From Alphaproteobacteria bacterium HGW-Alphaproteobacteria-6 (GTDB taxonomy: Bacteria; Pseudomonadota; Alphaproteobacteria; Rhodobacterales; Rhodobacteraceae), in the NCBI GenBank assembly GCA_002841115.1, contig PHEC01000042.1, positions 1-36,147 of the forward strand: a stretch of DNA of 36,147 nucleotides. Direction: 5' to 3'. Shown here piece after piece: positions 1 through 7,263 of the stretch. Under the pieces are notes generated by a model. That model was not told where the DNA came from and ran no database searches. It worked only from the letters and a program-made list of their open reading frames with translations. The translations under genes and the position numbers were made by a program. Numbering within the stretch: position 1 is the stretch's first letter; each line of letters starts with the position of its first letter.

Positions 1-218
1 CCGACGACCTGCCGATCTACACCGTCGATCATTCCTGCGTCACGCCTTGCACCCACAATCCCCTGGGGGTGAAGGGCTGCGGCGAGGCCGGCGCCATCGG
101 CAGCCCGCCGGCGGTGGTCAACGCGGTGATCGACGCGCTCAACCGCGGCGGCCACAAGGTCGCGCATATCGACATGCCGCTCAGCCCGTCGCGGGTCTGG
201 GCAGCGATGCAGGGCTGA
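1..218 (+). CDS. Molybdenum hydroxylase large subunit, C-terminal end (partial)
   Basis: Only the last 71 codons (reading from base 3) are in the window, so the N-terminus lies upstream. The tail holds the motif GVKGCGEAGAIGSP, with the glutamate that in xanthine dehydrogenase and CO dehydrogenase large subunits sits at the Mo-pterin cofactor and acts as general base. The enzyme would be a cytoplasmic heterotrimer of a Mo subunit, a FAD subunit and a 2Fe-2S subunit. The FAD subunit follows after 11 bases. The order L then M is that of coxSLM-type clusters, usually form II or other xanthine-dehydrogenase-like enzymes. The substrate cannot be told, because the active-site loop that separates true CO dehydrogenase from its relatives is outside the window. 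Confidence 0.85.
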   Translation, partial: DDLPIYTVDHSCVTPCTHNPLGVKGCGEAGAIGSPPAVVNAVIDALNRGGHKVAHIDMPLSPSRVWAAMQG

Positions 219-229
219 GGAGCAGGGAC

Positions 230-1021
230 ATGTATGCATTCGAGTTCGTGAAACCGAAAAGCCTTGCCGAGGCGGTGACGGCGCTCGGCCGTGACGAGGC
301 GCAGGCGCTGGGCGGCGGGCAGACCCTGATTCCGACGCTGAAAAGCCGGCTGGCCTCGCCCGCCGTGCTGGTCAGCCTGTCGGGCATTGCCGAGATGCAG
401 GGCATCTGCACCGGCGATGACGGGGCGCTGTGCATCGGCGGCGCCACCACCCATGCGGCGGTGGCGGCCGAGGCAGGGGCGAAATACCCCGCCCTGGCCG
501 CGCTGGCCGGCGGCATCGGCGATCCGGCGGTGCGCAATCGCGGCACCATCGGCGGCAGCCTGGCCAACAACGACCCCTCGGCCTGCTATCCGGCCGGCGC
601 GCTGGGATCGGGCGCGACCATCGTCACCAATACCCGGCGGATCGCGGCCGATGATTTCTTCGAGGGCATGTTCACCACAGCGCTCAACCCCGGCGAGATC
701 ATCACCGAGGTGCGGTTCCCGGTGCCCGAGCGGGCGAATTACCAGAAATTCCTCCAGCCGGCCTCGCGCTTTGCCCTGACCGGGGTATTCGTCGCGAAAT
801 ACAAGGGCGGCGTGCGGGTGGCGGTGACCGGGGCCTCGGAAAACGGCGTCTTCCGCTGGTCCGAGGCCGAGGCCGCGCTGGCGAAATCCTTCACCGCCGA
901 GGCGGTCAAGGGCCTGTCGGCCAGTGCCGAGGGCATGATCGGCGACATCCACGGCAGCCCCGAATACCGCGCCCATCTGGTCAAGGTGCTGACCGCGCGG
1001 GCGGTGACGGCGGCCGGCTGA
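230..1021 (+). CDS. coxM: FAD-binding subunit of molybdenum hydroxylase (CoxM-like)
   Basis: 263 residues, normal length for subunit M of xanthine/CO dehydrogenase-type enzymes. It binds FAD and passes electrons from the Mo and Fe-S subunits to an acceptor. Two FAD-pyrophosphate motifs are visible: GGGQTLIP at residues 28-35 and TIGGSLANNDP at about 106-116. The C-terminal part matches the CO dehydrogenase flavoprotein C-terminal domain. I chose ATG 230 because GAGGAG lies just upstream and the protein then starts MYAFEFVKPKSL, as usual for the family. The longer frame open from base 47 runs inside the large-subunit gene. Substrate unknown; the symbol is by family resemblance only. Confidence 0.9.
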   Translation: MYAFEFVKPKSLAEAVTALGRDEAQALGGGQTLIPTLKSRLASPAVLVSLSGIAEMQGICTGDDGALCIGGATTHAAVAAEAGAKYPALAALAGGIGDPAVRNRGTIGGSLANNDPSACYPAGALGSGATIVTNTRRIAADDFFEGMFTTALNPGEIITEVRFPVPERANYQKFLQPASRFALTGVFVAKYKGGVRVAVTGASENGVFRWSEAEAALAKSFTAEAVKGLSASAEGMIGDIHGSPEYRAHLVKVLTARAVTAAG

Positions 1022-1045
1022 GCCGACCAGACCGGCGAACAGGAT

Positions 1046-1078
1046 CGGGCGCGGGCCTTGGGGGGCCGCGCCCGTTTT
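1046..1078 (+). terminator. Rho-independent terminator after coxM
   Basis: CGGGCGCGG (1046-1054) pairs perfectly with CCGCGCCCG (1066-1074) across an 11-base loop, and TTTT follows at 1075-1078. It lies between the convergent coxM and rlmJ genes. The T tract is on the plus strand, so it mainly serves coxM. Confidence 0.8.
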
Positions 1079-1082
1079 CCTG

Positions 1083-1868
1083 TCAAAGGGCGGCGAAAAG
1101 CCGGCCGAGACGCGCCGCCTCGGCCTCGGTCCCGTAGGGCGCGTTGGTGATGAACAGCCCCGATCCGGCCATGCCGTGGCCGGGCCGGGCCGGGGGAAAG
1201 CGGACCTCGTGGCGCAGCACGCCGGGCAGATCCAGCGCTTCGAGCGCCGCCAGCATCGGCCGGTGGCGGCGGTCGGCAAGGATCGGATACCAGAGCGCGA
1301 TGATCCCGACGTTCCACTTGCGCGCAACCTGCGCGATCAGCCGGGGCAGGGCCTCGTAATCGGCCTTCACCTCGTAGGACGGATCGATCAGCATCAGCCC
1401 GCGGCGCGGATCGGGCGGGGTCAGCGCCAGCGCCAGCGCGGCCGCGTCGATCTGCCGGCAATGCGCGTCATAGGGCAGCATCGCATCGCAAAGGGCGGCG
1501 AATTCCTGCGGGTGCAACTCGCCCAGATGGATCCGGTCGCCGGGGCGCAGCAGATGTGCTGCAACCAGCGGCGAGCCGGGATAGGCCTGCGGGCCGTGGC
1601 GCCGCCGCACCTCGGCCAGCACCCGCGCATAGGGGTGGTCTGGGGCGAACCAGCCGCGCCGCCCGGCGGCCATGATCCCCTGCGCCGCCTCGCCGGTCTT
1701 CAGCGCCTCGGCCGCGTCGAGCGCATAAAGCCCGCGCCCGGCATGGGTTTCCAGATAGCTGAGCGGTTTGTCCTTGGCGGTCAGATAGGCGAGCATCACC
1801 GCCAGAAGCGCGTGCTTGTGGACATCGGCCAGGTTGCCGGCGTGATAGCCATGCTGATAGGACAGCAT
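1083..1868 (-). CDS. rlmJ: 23S rRNA (adenine-N6)-methyltransferase RlmJ
   Basis: 261 residues, slightly shorter than the 280 of E. coli RlmJ, which methylates A2030 of 23S rRNA using S-adenosylmethionine. The N-terminus MLSYQHGYHAGNLADVHKH is diagnostic. ETHAGRGLY (about 40-48) is the SAM-binding loop. The catalytic motif reads IDPSYEVKADYEAL at about 161-174. E. coli has DPPYE there, so a serine replaces the second proline. The ATG lies five bases after the infC stop codon, so the two genes are probably co-transcribed and translationally coupled. The C-terminus converges on coxM across a strong hairpin. Confidence 0.93.
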   Translation of the reverse strand: MLSYQHGYHAGNLADVHKHALLAVMLAYLTAKDKPLSYLETHAGRGLYALDAAEALKTGEAAQGIMAAGRRGWFAPDHPYARVLAEVRRRHGPQAYPGSPLVAAHLLRPGDRIHLGELHPQEFAALCDAMLPYDAHCRQIDAAALALALTPPDPRRGLMLIDPSYEVKADYEALPRLIAQVARKWNVGIIALWYPILADRRHRPMLAALEALDLPGVLRHEVRFPPARPGHGMAGSGLFITNAPYGTEAEAARLGRLFAAL

Positions 1869-1869
1869 C

Positions 1870-1885
1870 GGGCCTATTTCGGCCC
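1870..1885 (-). other. Small hairpin spanning the infC stop codon
   Basis: GGGCC (1870-1874) and GGCCC (1881-1885) can pair across six bases. The infC stop codon (complement of 1874-1876) is inside, and the rlmJ ATG (1866-1868) lies just beyond. It could sequester the rlmJ initiation region until infC ribosomes open it. No T tract follows, so it is not a typical terminator. The functional reading is inference. Confidence 0.35.
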
Positions 1886-2413
1886 GATCATCATCACCAT
1901 CTGCCGGCCTTCCAGCCGCGGCATGTTCTCGACCTTGCCGATCTCGGCGACATCGTCGGCGACCCGGTTCAGCAGATCGAGGCCAAGCTGCTGGTGCGCC
2001 ATCTCGCGGCCGCGAAAGCGCAGCGTCACCTTGACCTTGTCGCCACCCTCGAGAAACTTGACCACGGATCGCATCTTGACCTCGTAGTCATGGATGTCGG
2101 TGCCGGGGCGGAACTTGATTTCCTTGATCTCGATGATGTGCTGCTTCTTGCGCGCCTCGGCCTCGCGCTTCTGGTTCTCGTATTTGAACTTGCCGAAATC
2201 CATGATCTTGCAGACCGGCGGTTCCGCATTGGGCGAGATCTCGACCAGGTCGAGCCCGGCCTCTTCGGCCAGGGCCATTGCCCGGGCGGGGGTCACCACG
2301 CCGACGTTTTCCCCCTCTGCGCCGATCAGGCGAATTTCGGGGGCGCGGATGCGATCGTTGACGCGAGGGCCGGTGTCCCGTTGCGGCGGGGCGTTGTGCG
2401 GTCTGCGAGCTAT
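1874..2413 (-). CDS. infC: Translation initiation factor IF-3, apparent AUA start
   Basis: IF-3 binds the 30S subunit, blocks premature 50S joining and rejects non-canonical start codons. The N-domain ([15 protein letters not shown]), the linker ([17 protein letters not shown]) and the C-domain ([15 protein letters not shown], ending [10 protein letters not shown]) are intact. With the start used here it has 179 residues and begins [10 protein letters not shown]. An ATG exists at 2429-2431, but the only good Shine-Dalgarno, AGAAGGAG (2421-2428), lies downstream of it and seven bases before an in-frame ATA (2411-2413). I therefore take ATA as the start. This parallels the AUU start of E. coli infC, through which IF-3 represses itself. 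Second gene downstream is rlmJ. Confidence 0.9.
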   Translation of the reverse strand: MARRPHNAPPQRDTGPRVNDRIRAPEIRLIGAEGENVGVVTPARAMALAEEAGLDLVEISPNAEPPVCKIMDFGKFKYENQKREAEARKKQHIIEIKEIKFRPGTDIHDYEVKMRSVVKFLEGGDKVKVTLRFRGREMAHQQLGLDLLNRVADDVAEIGKVENMPRLEGRQMVMMIGPK

Positions 2414-2428
2414 GGTGGCACTCCTTCT
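2411..2428 (-). promoter_or_regulatory. infC ribosome-binding site with ATA start codon
   Basis: On the minus strand AGAAGGAG (2421-2428) is followed by seven bases and ATA (2411-2413). This spacing is ideal for ATA and impossible for the upstream in-frame ATG at 2429-2431. A rare start codon on infC is the known device for IF-3 autoregulation in other bacteria. Confidence 0.7.
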
Positions 2429-2588
2429 CATGGTTGCCGGGTTTCGTGGCGCGCAAGGTAGTCGCGCCGAATGGCTGATTCAAGCCGGATTCCGTGCGCC
2501 CCTTGCGGCGACGCTTTTCAAGCGGCCGCGAACCTGTCATGGGCTATGCTGATCGGTGCACGATTGTGTGAACGAAAAGGACCAAGCG

Positions 2589-3035
2589 ATGAACAAGAAT
2601 ACGATGATCGGGCTGGTGATCCTCGTCCTCGCCGGTGGGGGTTACTGGTATTACAGCGCCAACCAGCGCGCCGCCGAAGAGGCGGCGGCGGTGCAGAGGG
2701 CCGCCGATGATGCCGCCGCCTCCGCCGCCAAAGCGGCCGAGGAGGCCGCCGCCAAGGCCGCAGCCGATGCCAAGGCCGCCGAGGAGGCTGCCGCCAAGGC
2801 CGCCGCCGATGCCGCCGCCGCCGTTCAGGATGCCGGAACCGCCGCCGTCGATGCCGTCACCGACCTGTTCGATCCGGCGAATTTCGACCAGGCTTCGGTC
2901 AATGCCGCGATCGACGGATCGAGCCTTGATGACGCGGCCAAGGGCACGCTGAAAGCCGCGCTGGAAGTGGCCAAGAACAGCCCGGAGCTTCTGGCCACCA
3001 CCCTGGCCGAGATCAAGGCCGCGCTCGGGCTTTGA
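2589..3035 (+). CDS. Membrane-anchored alanine-rich coiled-coil protein
   Basis: 148 residues, no family recognised. ATG 2589 is chosen because AAAGGA sits seven bases upstream; an upstream ATG at 2556 lacks such a site. Residues about 4-20 form one transmembrane helix (IGLVILVLAGGGYWYY) with a short positive N-terminus. Residues about 30-85 are an Ala/Glu/Lys helix containing two near-identical copies of AAEEAAAKAAADAK, and the DNA is also tandemly repeated here. The last 50 residues (DLFDPANFDQASVNAAIDG onwards) look like a small helical domain. Expected topology is a membrane anchor, an extended periplasmic stalk and a C-terminal bundle. It is divergent from infC and followed by a strong hairpin. 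Function unknown. Confidence 0.75.
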   Translation: MNKNTMIGLVILVLAGGGYWYYSANQRAAEEAAAVQRAADDAAASAAKAAEEAAAKAAADAKAAEEAAAKAAADAAAAVQDAGTAAVDAVTDLFDPANFDQASVNAAIDGSSLDDAAKGTLKAALEVAKNSPELLATTLAEIKAALGL

Positions 3036-3044
3036 AGGGTGCGC

Positions 3045-3066
3045 GGGCCGGCCTTCGGGCCGGCCC
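3045..3066. terminator. Strong hairpin with TTCG tetraloop between convergent genes
   Basis: GGGCCGGCC (3045-3053) and GGCCGGCCC (3058-3066) form a perfect nine-base stem closed by TTCG. No T run follows on either strand, so it may be an mRNA 3' end or a Rho-assisted terminator shared by the gene at 2589-3035 and fpr. Confidence 0.5.
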
Positions 3067-3082
3067 ACAGCGGACGGCGGGC

Positions 3083-3910
3083 TCAGACCCCGTCGCCGAC
3101 GAAGGCCTTTTCCACGACATATTCGAGCGGCTCGGAATTGGCGCCCTCGCGCAGGCCGAAGCCTTCCAGCACCGCCTTGACGTCGATGTTGAAGGCGAGC
3201 GAGCCGCAGACCATGGCGCGGTCGGTCGCCGGATCCATCGGCGCCAGGCCGAGATCGGCAAAGACCTTGCCCGAGGCCAGATTGTCGGTGATCCGGCCCA
3301 TCTGGTGAAACTCTTCCCGCGTCGTCGTGGGATAGTATTTCAGCTTGTCGCCGACGAATTCGCCGATCAGCGGATCATCCTTCAGGCTTTCGACAAGCTG
3401 CCGCCCGTATTCCAGCTCGGCCACCGTGCGGCAGGTGTGCATCATGATGACGGTCTCATATTTCTCATAGGTCTCTGGGTCGCGCATCAGCGAGGCGAAG
3501 GGCGCGATGCCGGTGCCGGTTGCCAGGAACCACAGCCGCTTGCCGGGCAGAAGCGCGTCAAGCACCAGCGTGCCGACCGGCTTGGGGCGCAGGATGATCT
3601 GGTCGCCGGGCCGGATATGCTGAAGCCGCGAGGTCAGCGGGCCGTCCGGCACCTTGATCGAGTAGAACTCCAGCTCTTCGTCCCAGGACGGCGAGGCGAT
3701 CGAATAGGCGCGCAGCAAGGGTTTGCCGCGATCATCGAGAAGCCCGATCATCACGAACTCGCCCGAGCGGAAGCGCAAGGATTGCGGCCGCGTCACGCGG
3801 AAGGAGAACAGGCTGTCGGTCCAGTGACGGACCGTGGTGACCTGCTGCGCGTCGGGCAGGGTGCGGACGGGTCTGGCGGTTGCATCGTTCACGGTGTTCA
3901 GATCATTCAT
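3083..3910 (-). CDS. fpr: Ferredoxin--NADP(+) reductase
   Basis: 275 residues, the bacterial FPR subclass. It moves electrons between NADPH and ferredoxin or flavodoxin in the cytoplasm. The FAD motif RAYSIASP (about 68-75), the NADP pyrophosphate loop ATGTGIAPFASL (about 130-141), CGSLAF (about 237-242) and the C-terminal YVVEKAFVG tail, typical of Rhodobacter-type FPR, are all present. It lies 67 bases downstream of DUF934 in the same direction, so it may share the sulfur operon and supply reductant to CysI. The gap contains only a 12-bp palindrome (GGGGAAAACCCC, 3962-3973). The Shine-Dalgarno before ATG 3910 is weak. Confidence 0.93.
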   Translation of the reverse strand: MNDLNTVNDATARPVRTLPDAQQVTTVRHWTDSLFSFRVTRPQSLRFRSGEFVMIGLLDDRGKPLLRAYSIASPSWDEELEFYSIKVPDGPLTSRLQHIRPGDQIILRPKPVGTLVLDALLPGKRLWFLATGTGIAPFASLMRDPETYEKYETVIMMHTCRTVAELEYGRQLVESLKDDPLIGEFVGDKLKYYPTTTREEFHQMGRITDNLASGKVFADLGLAPMDPATDRAMVCGSLAFNIDVKAVLEGFGLREGANSEPLEYVVEKAFVGDGV

Positions 3911-3977
3911 CTCGGCCCGGGCGCAAGGCTGCCCGCCCCCCTTCTATTCAGGTTTTGGAATGGGGAAAACCCCGGCG

Positions 3978-4352
3978 TCACGCTTTCAGCCGCGACCGAT
4001 AGTCATGCGCGCGCCAATTGGCGCGCGCCAGCCACTGGTCCTCGGGCTGGCGCGCGGCCAGATCGTCGGAAATCTCGACCTCGTCAAAGCCCGACCGGCG
4101 CGCCATCGCATATTGATCGGCGATGACATGGCCGACCGCCCTGAGCCGGCCGCGGTAGCCCCGCGCCCGCAGGTGGCGCGCCAGGGTAAAGCCGCGCCCG
4201 TCCGAAAAGGCCGGGAAGCGGACGGCGATCAGCGCGACACCGTCGAAGGCTGCGGGCAGCGCGTCAAGCCCGCTGTCCGGGGCGATCACGATCGTCGCCC
4301 CGCCCTCATGATCTTCGGCGTGAAAGCCGTCGTCGCGCACGATGACACTCAT
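3978..4352 (-). CDS. DUF934 protein of the sulfite-reduction operon
   Basis: 124 residues. The sequence fits DUF934, a small family almost always found next to cysI/cysH in proteobacteria and annotated only as an oxidoreductase-like protein; its biochemical role is not established. Visible features are an acidic N-terminus (MSVIVRDDGF), a central ALIAVRFPAFSDGRGF and RGYRGRLRAVGHVIADQY, as in family members. The ATG overlaps the cysH stop codon in ATGA (4349-4352), with GGAGGGAGG upstream, so translation is coupled. Inference: an accessory factor for sulfite reductase assembly or electron supply. Confidence 0.85.
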   Translation of the reverse strand: MSVIVRDDGFHAEDHEGGATIVIAPDSGLDALPAAFDGVALIAVRFPAFSDGRGFTLARHLRARGYRGRLRAVGHVIADQYAMARRSGFDEVEISDDLAARQPEDQWLARANWRAHDYRSRLKA

Positions 4353-5113
4353 GCGACCTCCCTCCGGTCGTCCTGCGGGCTTGGGCCGCGCACCATCCGG
4401 CCATTCACGAAGTGAATGCCGCATTCGTCCTTTTCGCTTCCCCGCCAACGGCCTGCACGCGGGTCTTCACCCGGTTTCACGGCGCTGGTGCAGGGCGCGC
4501 AGCCGATCGACGGATAGCCATTGGCGACCAGCGGATGGCGCGGCAGGCGGTTGTTGACGATGTAGTCGGCGATGTCCTCGCGGCCCCAGTGGGCAAGCGG
4601 GTTGACCTTGATGCGCTTGCAGTCCTCGGCCTCGAAGAACTCGAGACCGGCGCGGCTGCCAGCCTGATAGCGCTTGCGCCCGGTGATCCAGCCGTCAAAG
4701 CCTTTCAGCGCGCGCTCCAGCGGCACCACCTTCCTGAGGTGGCAGCAGGCATCGGTGTCGGTCCGGTGCAGCCCGCCGTCGGGATCGCCCAGTGCGGTGT
4801 CGCGGCGGTCGGCGCGGATCATCCTGAGGTCGGTCAGGTTGAGCGTGGCGGCAAGCTCGCGCTGATAGGCCAGCGTCTCGGCAAAGAGCATCTCGGTATC
4901 AATGAAGATCACCGGCGTGCCGGGTGCGATCACCGAGACGAGGTGCAACAGCACCACCGATTCCGCGCCGAAGGACGAGACCAGCGCCAGATGGCCGACC
5001 TCGGGGTCGTTCAGCGCGCGTTCCAGCACCGCCGTCGCCGAATGATGCCGGTAGCGCCCGTTCAGCGCGGCGACCCGGGCATCGAGCGCGGGGAAGGGCG
5101 CCTCAAGCGGCAT
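4349..5113 (-). CDS. cysH: Adenylyl-sulfate (APS) reductase
   Basis: 254 residues. It reduces activated sulfate to sulfite with thioredoxin. The PP-loop SSFGAES is at residues 46-52. Two cysteine pairs, CC at 123-124 and CAPC at 205-208, are the 4Fe-4S ligands that mark APS reductases rather than the cluster-free PAPS enzyme of E. coli. The catalytic cysteine is in ECGIHF (C231). ATG 5113 gives a normal family N-terminus. The frame stays open upstream only as a shadow of cysI. The start overlaps the cysI end by 11 bases and the stop overlaps DUF934 by four. Confidence 0.93.
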   Translation of the reverse strand: MPLEAPFPALDARVAALNGRYRHHSATAVLERALNDPEVGHLALVSSFGAESVVLLHLVSVIAPGTPVIFIDTEMLFAETLAYQRELAATLNLTDLRMIRADRRDTALGDPDGGLHRTDTDACCHLRKVVPLERALKGFDGWITGRKRYQAGSRAGLEFFEAEDCKRIKVNPLAHWGREDIADYIVNNRLPRHPLVANGYPSIGCAPCTSAVKPGEDPRAGRWRGSEKDECGIHFVNGRMVRGPSPQDDRREVA

Positions 5114-6773
5114 CGCGGGCCGCCTCGGCGGGGTAGAGCGCGGCCTTGAACGGGCCGGCGCCAAGCCGGCGATAGGCATCGAGGAAGCTTTCCTCGCGGC
5201 CGGACCTGAGGCCAAGGTAGGCGCGCAGCAGGCGCTCGATCGCCGGCACGATCTCGTCATAGGCAAAGCCCGGGCCGGCACGCTCGCCGACCGTCATGGT
5301 CTCGGTATGGTCGCCGCCAAGGGTGATCTGATAGTTCTCGACCCCGGCGCGGTCGAGGCCGAGAATGCCGATATGGCCGACATGGTGATGGCCGCAGGCG
5401 TTGATGCAGCCCGAGATCTTGATCTTCAGCGCGCCGATCTCCGCTTCCAGCCCGAGGTCGCGGAAATGGGTCGCGATTTCCTGCGCGACCGGGATCGAGC
5501 GGGCGGTGGCCAGCGCGCAATAATCCATGCCCGGGCAGGCGATGATGTCCGAGACCAGGCCGATATTGGCGGTGGCGAGGCCTTCTGTCTTCAGCGCCGC
5601 GTGCAGCGCCGACAGGTCGGCCTTGCGGACATGCGGCAGGACCACGTTCTGCTCGTGGCTGATCCGGAGTTCGCCGTGGCTGTAGGTCTCGGCCAGATCG
5701 GCCAGAAGCCGCATCTGCGCCGCCGTCGCGTCGCCCGGCGTCTGCCCGTGCGCCTTGAGCGAGACGGTGACGATCGCATGGCCGGGCGCGCGGTGCGCGG
5801 CAAGGTTGGTATCGCTCCAGGCGCGGAACACCGGATCTGCCTTGCGGGCGGCGAGATAGCTGTCCTCGGGCGCGTCGCGAAAGGTCGGCGGGGCAAAGAA
5901 AGGTTCGATTCTGGCAAGGCCGCGCCGGGTGGCACCGCTGTATTCGCGGCGGAAATGGTCGAACTCTGCCTCGACAGCATCGCGGAAGGCTTCCATGCCG
6001 TTCTCGAAGACGGTGATCTTGACCCGCGCCTTGTACTTGTTGTCGCGCCGGCCCATCCGGTTGTAGGTGGCCAGGATCGCCTCGAGATAGGCCAGGAGGT
6101 CATCCTTTGCCAGGAACGGCCGGATCACCTGGCCGACCATCGGCGTGCGGCCAAGCCCGCCGCCGACCGTCACCTCGTAGCCGGTCTGCCGGTCGCCGCC
6201 GCGCAGGATGCGCAGGCCGATGTCATGCGACCGGGTCACCGCGCGGTCATGTGCCGATCCGGTCACGCCGATCTTGAACTTGCGCGGCAGGAACTGGAAC
6301 TCGGGGTGGTCGGTCGACCATTGCCGGATCAGTTCGGCGGTCGGGCGCGGATCCTCGACCTCGTCGGCGGCGGCGCCGGCGAAATGGTCGGCGGTGACGT
6401 TGCGGATGGTGTTGCCGCTGGTCTGGACCGCATGCATCCCGACATCGGCCAGCGCGTCGATCATGTCGGGCACATCAGAGAGCTTCGGCCAGTTGAACTG
6501 GATGTTCTGGCGCGTGGTGAAATGGCCGTATCCCTTGTCCCAGCGCTCGGCGATCATCGCAAGCTGGCGCAGTTTCGTCGGATCGAGGGTGCCGTAGGGG
6601 ATGGCGATGCGCAGCATGTAGGCGTGGAGCTGCAGGTAAAGCCCGTTCATCAGCCTGAGCGGGCGAAACTCGTCCTCGCTCAGCGATCCGTCGAGCCGGC
6701 GCGCGACCTGGGCGCGGAACTCGGCCGCGCGGTTGCGCACGAAGGCGGTGTCGAAATCCGAATAGTCATACAT
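5103..6773 (-). CDS. cysI: Sulfite reductase hemoprotein (nitrite/sulfite reductase family)
   Basis: 556 residues, usual for a one-subunit siroheme sulfite reductase. It carries out the six-electron reduction of sulfite to sulfide. Duplicated half-domains are visible. The first includes TTRQNIQFNWP and GNTIRNVTADHFAG. The second carries the cluster ligands CPGMDYC and CINAC, in which four cysteines hold the 4Fe-4S centre bridged to siroheme. No flavoprotein (CysJ) gene is present, so electrons probably come from ferredoxin, which fits the nearby fpr. ATG 6773 (MYDYSDFDTAF) overlaps the end of the DUF2849 gene by eight bases. Sulfite is favoured over nitrite because cysH follows. Confidence 0.93.
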   Translation of the reverse strand: MYDYSDFDTAFVRNRAAEFRAQVARRLDGSLSEDEFRPLRLMNGLYLQLHAYMLRIAIPYGTLDPTKLRQLAMIAERWDKGYGHFTTRQNIQFNWPKLSDVPDMIDALADVGMHAVQTSGNTIRNVTADHFAGAAADEVEDPRPTAELIRQWSTDHPEFQFLPRKFKIGVTGSAHDRAVTRSHDIGLRILRGGDRQTGYEVTVGGGLGRTPMVGQVIRPFLAKDDLLAYLEAILATYNRMGRRDNKYKARVKITVFENGMEAFRDAVEAEFDHFRREYSGATRRGLARIEPFFAPPTFRDAPEDSYLAARKADPVFRAWSDTNLAAHRAPGHAIVTVSLKAHGQTPGDATAAQMRLLADLAETYSHGELRISHEQNVVLPHVRKADLSALHAALKTEGLATANIGLVSDIIACPGMDYCALATARSIPVAQEIATHFRDLGLEAEIGALKIKISGCINACGHHHVGHIGILGLDRAGVENYQITLGGDHTETMTVGERAGPGFAYDEIVPAIERLLRAYLGLRSGREESFLDAYRRLGAGPFKAALYPAEAARDAA

Positions 6774-7086
6774 TGCCCGTCTCCCGGATGCCCGCCGCCT
6801 GCTTGCCGTGCGGATAGTTCGAGGGGCCGCGCGCGCGGAAGGCATCGCGGAAATGCACCGGCTCGGGGCCGTTCGGGCCGGGCCGGGCCTCGGCGAGGCA
6901 GGCGCCGACCACCAGGGCCTGCTGCGCCTCGGCATGGATCAGGCGGATCTGGCCATGCGCCTCGTCCTCGATCAGTTCGGCCTCGGCATGGTGGCGCGAC
7001 CAGCGGTCGTCGGCGGTCAGATAGACCACATCGCCCTCGACAAGGGCGTTGGCGGTGACGATCTTGGGGGTGAAGCGGCGGCTCAT
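6766..7086 (-). CDS. DUF2849 protein, first gene of the cys operon
   Basis: 106 residues. It matches DUF2849, a small alphaproteobacterial family encoded directly ahead of cysI; its function is unknown. The visible core is FTPKIVTANALVEGDVVYL, then RWSRHHAEAELIEDEAHGQI and a C-terminal RARGPSNYPHGKQA. There is no signal peptide or membrane helix. ATG 7086 starts MSRRFTPKIV; the frame upstream is open but falls in the regulatory gap. It overlaps cysI by eight bases. The siroheme synthase gene often found beside it is not in the window. Confidence 0.85.
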   Translation of the reverse strand: MSRRFTPKIVTANALVEGDVVYLTADDRWSRHHAEAELIEDEAHGQIRLIHAEAQQALVVGACLAEARPGPNGPEPVHFRDAFRARGPSNYPHGKQAAGIRETGNV

Positions 7087-7149
7087 GGCGGGGGTGTTCC
7101 TCGGCGGTGGCGGTCGGGTCCGGGGCGGATCGAGGGCGGTCGAATTCGC

Positions 7150-7170
7150 TTCCAATATAGGAAATTTTCC
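7150..7170 (-). promoter_or_regulatory. Candidate -10 and palindromic operator of the DUF2849-cysI operon
   Basis: An AT-rich island stands out in GC-rich sequence. On the minus strand TATATT (7154-7159) is a good -10 element. Immediately upstream of it is the palindrome GGAAA-T-TTTCC (7160-7170), and TTCC-N6-GGAA (7150-7163) overlaps the -10. No good -35 is visible, which suggests an activator-dependent promoter. Confidence 0.45.
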
Positions 7171-7202
7171 CGTAATCACGCCATATGTGCCACTGAATAA
7201 GG

Positions 7203-7219
7203 ACAGGTGTCTGACCTGT
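7203..7219. promoter_or_regulatory. Candidate Lrp operator ACAGGT-N5-ACCTGT
   Basis: A perfect inverted repeat, ACAGGT (7203-7208) and ACCTGT (7214-7219) with a five-base spacer, lies 45 bases before the lrp start and about 45 bases upstream of the candidate cys -10. The spacing suits an Lrp/AsnC dimer that controls both divergent units. Binding is inference. Confidence 0.45.
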
Positions 7220-7263
7220 TGGCGCATGGAAAGACAATATTCCTTTCTGGGGGAGAAATGCGA

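Noticed and set aside
1-1021. Claim of a true CO dehydrogenase
   Set aside because: The diagnostic active-site loop of the large subunit is outside the window, and the L-M order fits other molybdenum hydroxylases equally well.
2429-2431. ATG as the infC start codon
   Set aside because: The Shine-Dalgarno lies downstream of it, so it cannot direct initiation there; ATA at 2411-2413 fits.
2690-2830. Repeated GCCGCC/GCCAAGGCC sequence as a CRISPR or DNA repeat array
   Set aside because: Units are irregular, contiguous without spacers and in frame with an Ala-rich helix; they are coding.
5307-7058. Long plus-strand open frame opposite cysI
   Set aside because: Shadow of cysI and DUF2849, with arginine-rich, domain-free translation.
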